Under the pieces are notes generated by a model. The model did no database searches and had not been told where the DNA came from. It saw only the letters and a program-made list of their open reading frames with translations. The translations under genes and the position numbers were made by a program. Below are positions 6,795 through 14,346 of a stretch of DNA of 61,755 bases, one piece after another (the first letter of the stretch is position 1; every line of letters begins with the position of its first letter). The stretch covers positions 119,369 to 181,123 of the forward strand of contig JAGQVE010000003.1 of NCBI GenBank assembly GCA_020438105.1, given 5' to 3'. The stretch comes from Bacteroidales bacterium. GTDB taxonomy: Bacteria; Bacteroidota; Bacteroidia; Bacteroidales; JAADJA01.

Positions 6795-9128
6795 ATGAGA
6801 ACACGTAATATTTTTATTTTCCTAATATTTTTATTGTTAATTTCTTGTAATCCTAAAAAAAAGGAAACAGGATTTGTGGAGGTTATACCTCAGCCTGTTG
6901 AAGTGCAGGTTAACCCCGGTTTTTTTATTCCAAATACCAATACTCAAATCATCATTCCTCCCGGACTTGAATCATTAAGCGAAGCGGATTTTTTAAAAGT
7001 CTACCTTGTTCAGGCAACCGGTTTTGAATTACCGATATCGAATGAGGAAAAATTTAAAAATGTAATTCGTTTTGAATATATAAAAGATCAAGGGGCAGGG
7101 CCTGAGGGTTATGAATTGGAAGTAACTGATAAACTTGTTTTGGTAAGGGCTGCCACAAACGCAGGCTTCTTTTATGCAGTGCAAAGTCTGCTTCAATTGT
7201 TGCCACCACAGGTGTTCGCCAATACCCGTGAGGATATAAAATGGCAAATACCTGCCTGTCACATTCATGACTATCCCCGTTTTTCATGGCGCGGTATGCA
7301 CCTTGATGTTTCCCGTCATTTCTTTCCGGTGGATTTTGTAAAAAAATACATCGACCTGATCGCCATGCATAAAATGAATAAATTTCACTGGCACCTCACC
7401 GATGACAATGGATGGCGGATCGAGATAAAAAAATACCCCAAACTCACCGAAGTAGCCGCCTGGAGTGTTGATCGTACCCATGAGCACTGGCGGGAAGCTG
7501 CACCTCCCAAACCCGGAGAAAAAGCGACTTACGGCGGATTTTACACACAGGATGACATTCGTGAAGTAGTGGCTTATGCTGCCGAAAGGCACGTGGAGGT
7601 GATCCCCGAAATTGAAATGCCCGGCCATACCAGCGAGGTGTTTGCTGCTTATCCGGAGCTGTCCTGCACCGGTGAAGAATTGTATGTGCAACCTGGTTCT
7701 TACTGGCCAAACGTGGATATTTTTTGTGCCGGGAAAGAGGAGACTTTCACATTTATCCAAAATGTACTCACCGAAGTGATGGAATTATTCCCCTCGGATT
7801 ATGTGCACATTGGTGGTGATGAGGCAACCAAGGATCGTTGGGAAGCCTGCTTGTTATGTCAGAAGAGGATGAAAGATGAAGGTCTTATCAATGAACAAGA
7901 ACTGCAAAGCTGGTTTGTAAAACGGATTGAAAAGTTCCTCAACGCCCATGGTAAGAAGCTGATCGGCTGGGATGAGATACTGGAAGGCGGCCTGGCTCCT
8001 GAAGCCACCGTGATGTCGTGGCGCGGTTTTCAGGGTGGGATTGAGGCAGCACAGCAGGGCCATGACGTGGTGATGTGCCCTACCTCATATTGTTATTTTG
8101 ATTACTACCAGGCTGATCCCGATTTTCAACCGGAAGCCATCGGTGGAATGATCACACTTAAGAAAGTGTATGCATTTGAACCGATTCCCATCGAGTTAAA
8201 TGCTGAACAATCCAAACATATTTTGGGCGCGCAGGGCAATTTATGGACGGAATATGTGCAAACACCTGAGCATGCTGAATACATGGTTTTACCGCGGATG
8301 ACAGCCCTGGCGGAGGTGGTTTGGGGTCCGGTTCAATCGCGAAACTGGAACGATTTTCTGATTCGTTTGCAGGAACAATTCAAACGTTTTGAAAATTTGG
8401 GTGTCAATTATTCCACCGGTTCCTGGAAGGTAAGCATTGAACCGGCCTGGGAAGAAGGGTATTATAAAATTGCGCTTGAAACAGAACAATTAAATCCTGA
8501 AATTCATTTTACCCTTGATGATTCTAATCCAACAATTGAATCTCCTGTTTATACCACGGCTATCGATATTGATTCAAGTGTAACCATTAAAGCGGCTATT
8601 TTTGTAGATGGAAAATTAAAAGAAGCGCCTTCAACAAAAGAAATAATTTTTCATACTGCCATTGGAATGATGGGGCAGCTTAAATTTCAACCCAACCCAA
8701 ACTACGCAGCTAAAGGTGCGTTATCCTTAACCGATGGACTCAAAGGTTCAGATAACTTCAGGGATGGCTACTGGCTCGGTTTTCAGGGCGATGACCTTGA
8801 TTATAAACTCAGTTTTGATGTTCCTAAACAAATTGCCTCAGTTACCTTAACATTCCTTCAAAATTCAGGGGCGTGGATTTTAATGCCGGAATCGGTAAAT
8901 ATTGATTTACTGGATGAAAATAAAAACGTTGTTGCATCGGTGGTACTGGTTCCGGATTCGTTTCCTGAGGTGGTCGGAACATTGGTTGAAGACTTCAATG
9001 CCCGATTTAAACAAGTGAACGCATCAGCTATTCATATAAAGGCAAAAAATACGGGTGTTTTGCCCGAGTGGCACGAATACTCAGGAAACAAAGCCTGGAT
9101 TTTTGTGGATGAAATTGTAGTAAACTAG
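6795..9128 (+). CDS. GH20 beta-N-acetylhexosaminidase, lipoprotein
   Basis: A 777-residue enzyme that removes terminal beta-linked GlcNAc/GalNAc. A lipoprotein signal (LIFLLLISC) is followed by the GH20b alpha/beta domain (residues about 25-140) and the catalytic barrel (about 150-490), with HLTDDNGWRIE and the catalytic pair D342-E343 in HIGGDEATK. A short beta domain (about 555-620, LDDSNPTIESPVYT) and a C-terminal F5/8-type-like domain (about 640-777) follow. The start was placed at 6795 because the lipoprotein signal begins there and a promoter box lies between it and an earlier possible start. It probably acts on glycoprotein or chitin-like glycans in the periplasm or at the cell surface. 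Confidence 0.93.
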   Translation: MRTRNIFIFLIFLLLISCNPKKKETGFVEVIPQPVEVQVNPGFFIPNTNTQIIIPPGLESLSEADFLKVYLVQATGFELPISNEEKFKNVIRFEYIKDQGAGPEGYELEVTDKLVLVRAATNAGFFYAVQSLLQLLPPQVFANTREDIKWQIPACHIHDYPRFSWRGMHLDVSRHFFPVDFVKKYIDLIAMHKMNKFHWHLTDDNGWRIEIKKYPKLTEVAAWSVDRTHEHWREAAPPKPGEKATYGGFYTQDDIREVVAYAAERHVEVIPEIEMPGHTSEVFAAYPELSCTGEELYVQPGSYWPNVDIFCAGKEETFTFIQNVLTEVMELFPSDYVHIGGDEATKDRWEACLLCQKRMKDEGLINEQELQSWFVKRIEKFLNAHGKKLIGWDEILEGGLAPEATVMSWRGFQGGIEAAQQGHDVVMCPTSYCYFDYYQADPDFQPEAIGGMITLKKVYAFEPIPIELNAEQSKHILGAQGNLWTEYVQTPEHAEYMVLPRMTALAEVVWGPVQSRNWNDFLIRLQEQFKRFENLGVNYSTGSWKVSIEPAWEEGYYKIALETEQLNPEIHFTLDDSNPTIESPVYTTAIDIDSSVTIKAAIFVDGKLKEAPSTKEIIFHTAIGMMGQLKFQPNPNYAAKGALSLTDGLKGSDNFRDGYWLGFQGDDLDYKLSFDVPKQIASVTLTFLQNSGAWILMPESVNIDLLDENKNVVASVVLVPDSFPEVVGTLVEDFNARFKQVNASAIHIKAKNTGVLPEWHEYSGNKAWIFVDEIVVN

Positions 9129-9191
9129 AAATGTGAAAAACAGAATTTCCATAATATTGTTGACTTATTAAGAATTAAATAATCAGGAAGA

Positions 9192-9554
9192 ATGCATAAG
9201 ATTGAAGTCAGAAATTTGAAAATCACCGATTACATGGAGTTGAAAAAGTCGATGATAGAAGCGTATAAAAACTGGGAAAATGCATATTGGCGCGAACATC
9301 ATATACAGGCATTGCTTGAGAAATTTCCGGAAGGTCAGATATGTGTGCTGGTGGATGATAAAATTGTTGGTACCGCATTGTCGCTGATCATCAATTATGA
9401 GGATTTTGGCGATGGGCATAACTATCGTGAAGTTACCGGGAATTTTACTTTTGAAACCCATAATCCTGAAGGTGATGTACTTTATGGTATTGAAGTTTTT
9501 ATTCATCCTGATTTTCGGGGATTGCGTCTTGGTCGAAGAATGTACGAAGCGTGA
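9192..9554 (+). CDS. GNAT acetyltransferase half of a GNAT-nitrilase protein, ended by a premature TGA
   Basis: A 120-residue GNAT fold: an early YMELKKSMIEAY helix, then GIEVFIHPDFRGLRLGRRMYEA, the acetyl-CoA-binding strand and Rx2GxGR-like loop. The frame stops at TGA 9552-9554 and continues, still in frame, as KELCEQLNLRSIMAGGR, the rest of motif A and start of motif B. In intact relatives the corresponding stretch is usually YEARKEL or similar, so TGA most simply replaces a CGA arginine codon. Without the remaining GNAT strands this piece is unlikely to fold into an active enzyme. Confidence 0.8.
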   Translation: MHKIEVRNLKITDYMELKKSMIEAYKNWENAYWREHHIQALLEKFPEGQICVLVDDKIVGTALSLIINYEDFGDGHNYREVTGNFTFETHNPEGDVLYGIEVFIHPDFRGLRLGRRMYEA

Positions 9555-9578
9555 AAAGAACTTTGCGAACAATTAAAC

Positions 9579-10721
9579 TTGCGATCCATTATGGCAGGCG
9601 GGCGTTTGCCAAACTACGGCGAATTTGCCAATAAATTAAAACCAAGGGAATATATTGAAAAAGTGCGCATGAAAGAGATTTATGATCCTGTTCTTTCATT
9701 CCAGCTTGCAAATGATTTCCATGTTAGAAAAGTGCTTACCGGATATATGCCTGGTGATGAAGAATCGAAGGAATATGCCACACTTTTGGAGTGGAATAAC
9801 ATATATTACACAAAATCCCAGAAGCTTATCAATGCCCCGAAAACAATTGTAAGGCTTGGCCTGGTTCAATGGCAGATGCGGTCTTTTGCTAATAAGGAGC
9901 AGTTGTTTGAACAAATTGAGTTTTTTGTAGATGCTGTTTCCGGTTATAAGAGCGATTTTGTGCTATTTCCTGAGCTCTTTAATGCACCCTTGATGGCTGA
10001 GTTCAACCACCTTACAGAAGCGGAAGCAATGCGAAAACTTGCGCAATATACACAACCCCTTAAAGAAAAATTCCGGGAATTTGCTGTTTCCTATAATATT
10101 AACATTATCACGGGTAGTATGCCTTTGGTAGAGGATGGTAAACTATTTAATACCGGTTATTTGTGTAGGAGGGATGGGTCCTGGGAACAATTTGATAAAA
10201 TTCATATTACTCCGAATGAGGTGTTTTACTGGGGAATGGTTGGCGGTGACAAAATCAGGACTTTTGATACCGATGCAGGCAGGATCGGGATTATGGTTTG
10301 TTACGATGTGGAATTTCCTGAACTTTCAAGATTACTGGCCGATCAGGGAATGCAGATTTTGTTTGTTCCATTCCTTACCGATACCCAAAACGGTTATTCC
10401 CGTGTAAGGAGTTGCGCCCGCGCCCGTGCCATCGAAAACGAATGTTATGTGGCCATTGCTGGCTCTGTAGGAAATTTGCCCAAGGTGAACAATATGGATA
10501 TTCAGTTTGCACAGTCGGCAGTTTTTACCCCCTCCGATTTCCCTTTCCCAACCAATGGTATTAAAGCAGAAGCAACACCAAATACGGAAATGACATTGAT
10601 TGTTGATGTTGATCTGGATTTACTCAAGGAACTTCATAACTACGGAAGTGTCAGGATTAAGAAAGATCGCAGAAAAGATCTTTACGAATTGAAGTCATTA
10701 AAAGATGGGAACGTAAATTGA
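9579..10721 (+). CDS. Carbon-nitrogen hydrolase (nitrilase superfamily) half of the interrupted GNAT-nitrilase protein
   Basis: The remainder of the same frame after the TGA: the end of the GNAT fold, then from about 9846 a nitrilase domain. The catalytic triad is visible: Glu in FPELFNAPLM, Lys in FDKIHITPNE, Cys in IMVCYDVEFPE. The fused family is usually about 510 residues, and 9192-10721 spans 510 codons including the stop. A TTG at 9579 or an ATG at 9591 could allow restart, leaving an N-terminal fragment of GNAT attached to a complete amidase domain. Whether the amidase half is still made is unknown. Confidence 0.82.
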   Translation: MRSIMAGGRLPNYGEFANKLKPREYIEKVRMKEIYDPVLSFQLANDFHVRKVLTGYMPGDEESKEYATLLEWNNIYYTKSQKLINAPKTIVRLGLVQWQMRSFANKEQLFEQIEFFVDAVSGYKSDFVLFPELFNAPLMAEFNHLTEAEAMRKLAQYTQPLKEKFREFAVSYNINIITGSMPLVEDGKLFNTGYLCRRDGSWEQFDKIHITPNEVFYWGMVGGDKIRTFDTDAGRIGIMVCYDVEFPELSRLLADQGMQILFVPFLTDTQNGYSRVRSCARARAIENECYVAIAGSVGNLPKVNNMDIQFAQSAVFTPSDFPFPTNGIKAEATPNTEMTLIVDVDLDLLKELHNYGSVRIKKDRRKDLYELKSLKDGNVN

Positions 10722-10910
10722 CAAAGCCCATCCGGTGGGTTGGATGAGCTCTGTTGACTAACCCCGGCATTAAACCGCTCGTTTGCAATTTGTGTCGGGA
10801 TAAACTAAAAACCATGAAAAATTCATCTTCGGGTAATAAACGCTGAACCAGAATCCAATATTTTAACATTTTTGGACTGAAATGTGAAAAAATCTTAAAA
10901 AGAGAATTTG

Positions 10911-11504
10911 TTAGTTTTCTGAAGCATTTTCCCGAATCAAATTGTATCCAATCGAAAATTGAAAAACACTCTGCTGATAAGAGGCTTGTGTATTGCTGAA
11001 ATCAAGATTATCGGTTTTAAACTGGAAAGGGAAACCAAGATTGTAGCGCAGGCCGATGTTGAACTTGTCTGAAAGATTATATCGGGCCCCGATGTCCACG
11101 CCCAGGTCAAAGGTGTTAAAGCGCTGCTCGCCCGATACCATATAGCCCGGTTCAAGCCCTGCTTCCAGCTCAAGCTTGCTGCCTGCTGCATAAACCAGCA
11201 TAATGGGCCAGTTAAGATAATTCAGGCTGGTTTTGATTTTTTGGTCTTCAATTATTCGGGAATATCCCTTGTTTGAAAATAACATTTCAATTCGCCAGCT
11301 AAAGTGATCGGAAAAGCGATGTTGTAAAAAACTTCCAGCATGAAATGAGTACCTCGGATTTGTGACTTCACTGCCCGTGTCGCCCTGCGAAGTAGTAATG
11401 ATCATATCATTGAGGTTCAGGCCTGCTATAATGCCACCATAAGTTTGGGCTGATAAAGAAACCGAAATAAACATTAAAATTAGGGTGATGAAATTTCTGG
11501 TCAT
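10911..11504 (-). CDS. Porin-family outer-membrane beta-barrel protein (PorT/OMP_b-brl type)
   Basis: A 197-residue protein with a Sec signal peptide (FITLILMFISVSLSAQ) followed by alternating amphipathic strands: GGIIAGLNLNDM, PRYSFHAGSFLQHRF, FSWRIEMLFSNKG, LELEAGLEPGYMVSG and FNIGLRYNLGFPF. This matches the small outer-membrane barrel family common in Bacteroidota. The start at 11504 was chosen over an upstream ATG (11552) because the signal peptide begins there. The function is unknown beyond an outer-membrane barrel. Repeat family B lies upstream. Confidence 0.8.
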   Translation of the reverse strand: MTRNFITLILMFISVSLSAQTYGGIIAGLNLNDMIITTSQGDTGSEVTNPRYSFHAGSFLQHRFSDHFSWRIEMLFSNKGYSRIIEDQKIKTSLNYLNWPIMLVYAAGSKLELEAGLEPGYMVSGEQRFNTFDLGVDIGARYNLSDKFNIGLRYNLGFPFQFKTDNLDFSNTQASYQQSVFQFSIGYNLIRENASEN

Positions 11505-11586
11505 GATCGCTTTTTTCTCAAATGTTTTGCTTGCTAACTGATTATTCGTCATTATTACCAGGTTTATATTAAGGGTTATAAATATA

Positions 11587-11700
11587 AACTCTTTGCTCTA
11601 TGATTTCGCAAATATCGCTGTCAAAATATTGATTTTTCATTGAGATCAGTGATATCTGTGAGAATTTTTTTAACTGCTTGTATAATTGCGGATAAATCTA
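11587..11700. repeat. Dispersed repeat family B, copy 1
   Basis: A stretch with CTTTGCTCTATGATTTCGCAAATATC and TTGATTTTTCATTGAGATCAGTGATATCTGTGAGAATTTTT is similar, base for base in many places, to 20361-20470. It lies upstream of a minus-strand envelope gene, like the other copy. Confidence 0.5.
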
Positions 11701-11736
11701 CTTGCAAATATTAGCTTGTAAAAATAGAAATAAAAA

Positions 11737-11769
11737 AAACCACCTTCAATGAACGATGAAAGGTGGTTT
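11737..11769 (-). terminator. Rho-independent terminator after the small membrane protein gene
   Basis: Inverted arms AAACCACCTT (11737-11746) and AAGGTGGTTT (11760-11769) enclose a 13-base loop. On the minus strand the stem is followed by a run of T. Confidence 0.8.
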
Positions 11770-11792
11770 AAATTTTTAATGAATTAAATTTA

Positions 11793-11990
11793 TTACTTTT
11801 CGCGGAGTGCAATGTACCCTACCAACCCGAATATGCCAAGCATAATGAAGGAGTTGGCTGCCCAGAAAAACCAGGTGAAGTTTCTTACATGGAGGAATTC
11901 GCCGGTGTAAAAACCAATGATACCGCACAGAATAAAAAGTATGCCTAAAAGGCCTGCAACAATCCCTAAGTATTTAAATAAGTTTGCCAT
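11793..11990 (-). CDS. Small two-helix inner-membrane protein, unknown function
   Basis: A 65-residue protein with two hydrophobic segments (about residues 5-27 and 40-60) and short polar ends (MANLFKYLG; LREK). I do not recognise the family. It is preceded by a TATATTTG promoter box and followed by a strong terminator, so it is an independent, probably expressed unit rather than a chance frame. Confidence 0.7.
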   Translation of the reverse strand: MANLFKYLGIVAGLLGILFILCGIIGFYTGEFLHVRNFTWFFWAANSFIMLGIFGLVGYIALREK

Positions 11991-12018
11991 GATCCAATAA
12001 TTTAGTTGGTTTCTGCCT

Positions 12019-12026
12019 CAAATATA
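12019..12026 (-). promoter_or_regulatory. -7 promoter box (TATATTTG) of the small membrane protein gene
   Basis: TATATTTG on the minus strand fits TAnnTTTG and lies 28 bases upstream of the ATG at 11990, just after the stop of the DUF748 gene. Confidence 0.55.
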
Positions 12027-12031
12027 GCTAT

Positions 12032-14233
12032 TTATTCCGAATTACCTTCGGGGGTGCTTCCTTTCATTGAATATTTAACTTCAAAATGAGGTTCTGCCCC
12101 CACATTTTTTGGTGATTTCGGATCGGGAATAAATAATTTGATGTTTGTCGAATCACTGGTCTTGGCCAGGTAATTTTCAATTGACTGCCTGCGGTATTTT
12201 TGAAGTTCAAGTGCGACACTATCAATGGTAGCCACTGGAATAATTTGTTGGGAAGCTGCAACAAAATCAACAGAATCAGCAGCGGTCCTGGTTTTCAGGA
12301 AATCAATAAATCCTTTTTCGTCTGATTGGTAATTTTTACCTGTTTCCTGCTCAAAGAGTTTTCCTGCCTCATCCACAGCTATTTGCTGTTTTTCTTTGTC
12401 AACATCATTAAAATACACAAGTTCTATTTCAAGCTCCGCTTTTTTCAGCTCCAGTTCAAGCAAAAGGTCGAGTTGCCTTTGGCGATTAGCCGTGAAAGCG
12501 GTATCCAGGTAATTATATTCGATGGCTTTGATGTCTTTCGGATCCACACTGATGACCCCCGCCAGGAAATCGAAAGGTGCCGCTGCCACTTTTACGATCA
12601 GATTTTTGAGGGTTTGCCAAACGATCTTGCCAATTTTTACAGAGGGATCATTCAAATCACCGCGAACCGGAATATCGAGGTCGATAACACCGTTTCGGTC
12701 TTTCAATAAAAACAGGGCGAACTTTAGCGGAAGTTTATATAAACCGCCACCCTTATCGCCCAATTCAGCATTGTGTATAACAAGTTTATTGTTGCTGGTA
12801 AGCTGCCCCTTCAAAATCTTCGTTTCCGATTTGTAATACATATCGCCATACAGGATCGGAAAGCCCATGTAATAACGGGAATAGATATTCAGGTCACTCA
12901 AAAGGAAATCGGTGATCACATAGTTTACGCTGAGGTCCATCGGATCATCAGGATAATAGCCCAATTCAGCTACCAGCTTGCCCCTGTTGTTAAGGATCAT
13001 ATTGGCATAAATGGTAACCCAGTCTTTATCGCTGTATAGGCTGTCGGTGCTCATTTCAATTTTACCAAGGTTATAGGTAAAAGGCTCCGGCGTGGTTTTA
13101 TCCACCAGTTCCATGGATCCATTCACAATTTGCAAATTATCAAACCCATAAAATAGAGAAGTTTCTGAAATTGTATCCGATGCAGGTTCTGTTTGCCCTT
13201 CCGGCATTTCCATTTCTTCATCAGGAAAATAGGAGTAATAGTCGAGCGCTTCAATAACATTAATGGTACTGTCGTAAAACTCAACATAAAAATAGGGATC
13301 ATACAGGGTCAGCGAATCAAAAGCATATCGCTCATGATAGTAATCTATTTGTTTTAAACGGCCATGAATATGCGGGATATCTGCCAATGGCATTTGCCGT
13401 TCATCGGTGGTTTTGAGGTTAAAAAGATCAAATGGCCCGCTTACCAGTATTTGTTCAGGATAATCCAAATTTCCTGAAAGGGTGAGGCTTGTGCTCAACG
13501 ACCCTGAAAGGGAGCCAAGATTAGCATAATCGAGTGTGTATTCATAAAATGGTTCCAACTCCAGTTGACTGATACTAACGAGGGCGTTAAAGTTGCCTGA
13601 ATTTGGATCGACCTCAATTTTGGATTGGAAAAAACCACCATTTTCAAAATAAAACTTCAGGCCTGCTTGGGAGGCGTGCTGCTGATCCCAGCTAATGTAT
13701 GGTATTTCAAGGTTAAGATCTTTTGTGGTTAGGGTTTTATTGAGCGGGATATCTTCATATGAGAATTTAGCCTCTTTTATGGCAATTTTTGAGAACTCAA
13801 ATTTATAATTTGAAGTGGCAGTGTCCGCCTCCGGCATGACAGTGGTATCTGATGGTGAATTAAAAAAAGCAATGAGGTCATCAAAATTAAAAACGGAATC
13901 GTTCTGGATGATCCTCGTTTGAAGGCCCTTGAGGTAAAACTCCTCAACCACCAGTTCATCGTTAAAAAGTCGTAAAGGCTCTGTATTTACAAGTAAAGTG
14001 TCGAAAGAAACGAAGACATCCTGTTCGTTGGTTTCGTACATTTTAAAATTAATGAGCCGGATGGTAGAAGTGAAATAATTGATCTTTATTTTATCCAGGT
14101 CAATTTGGCGGCCAAAAAGTTCCTTACTGTGATTGATCGTGTATCGCCTGGCAATACCAGGGGCAAGCATCATTGCTATTAGGATAATCACTACCAGTGA
14201 AATGGATATGATGAGTAATAACTTCTTCATCAT
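12032..14233 (-). CDS. DUF748 domain-containing AsmA-like envelope protein
   Basis: A 733-residue protein with one N-terminal transmembrane helix (residues 4-24) and a long periplasmic region of repeated short strands. These include LDKIKINYFTSTIRLINFKMYE and, near residue 500, the conserved DUF748 block KGQLTSNNKLVIHNAELGDKG...LPLKFALFLLKDRNGVIDLDIPVRGDLNDPSVKIGKI. The repeating-groove architecture places it among AsmA/TamB-like proteins, which are thought to bridge lipids between membranes; that role is by family analogy only. It is preceded by its own promoter box. Confidence 0.85.
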   Translation of the reverse strand: MMKKLLLIISISLVVIILIAMMLAPGIARRYTINHSKELFGRQIDLDKIKINYFTSTIRLINFKMYETNEQDVFVSFDTLLVNTEPLRLFNDELVVEEFYLKGLQTRIIQNDSVFNFDDLIAFFNSPSDTTVMPEADTATSNYKFEFSKIAIKEAKFSYEDIPLNKTLTTKDLNLEIPYISWDQQHASQAGLKFYFENGGFFQSKIEVDPNSGNFNALVSISQLELEPFYEYTLDYANLGSLSGSLSTSLTLSGNLDYPEQILVSGPFDLFNLKTTDERQMPLADIPHIHGRLKQIDYYHERYAFDSLTLYDPYFYVEFYDSTINVIEALDYYSYFPDEEMEMPEGQTEPASDTISETSLFYGFDNLQIVNGSMELVDKTTPEPFTYNLGKIEMSTDSLYSDKDWVTIYANMILNNRGKLVAELGYYPDDPMDLSVNYVITDFLLSDLNIYSRYYMGFPILYGDMYYKSETKILKGQLTSNNKLVIHNAELGDKGGGLYKLPLKFALFLLKDRNGVIDLDIPVRGDLNDPSVKIGKIVWQTLKNLIVKVAAAPFDFLAGVISVDPKDIKAIEYNYLDTAFTANRQRQLDLLLELELKKAELEIELVYFNDVDKEKQQIAVDEAGKLFEQETGKNYQSDEKGFIDFLKTRTAADSVDFVAASQQIIPVATIDSVALELQKYRRQSIENYLAKTSDSTNIKLFIPDPKSPKNVGAEPHFEVKYSMKGSTPEGNSE

Positions 14234-14262
14234 TAAAATTTTGATTTAGAGATTCGTTGGTG

Positions 14263-14270
14263 CAAAAATA
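14263..14270 (-). promoter_or_regulatory. -7 promoter box (TATTTTTG) of the DUF748 gene
   Basis: TATTTTTG on the minus strand matches TAnnTTTG, 29 bases upstream of the ATG at 14233. Confidence 0.55.
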
Positions 14271-14346
14271 AACTATTCAATCCCGATTTTTATAAATTAA
14301 ATAAAATTCAGGGCGACGGGTGATTTATTAGTTCTAAAAGAAATGC

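Noticed and set aside
7284..7760. 158-codon minus-strand frame inside the GH20 gene
   Set aside because: Shadow of the catalytic barrel; no homology-like pattern.
9552..9554. TGA as a selenocysteine codon in the GNAT-nitrilase gene
   Set aside because: The position is an arginine in relatives, not cysteine, and no downstream hairpin of that type is visible.
10725..10752. Terminator after the nitrilase half
   Set aside because: AGCCCATCC/GGATGAGCT can pair with one mismatch, but no T run follows.
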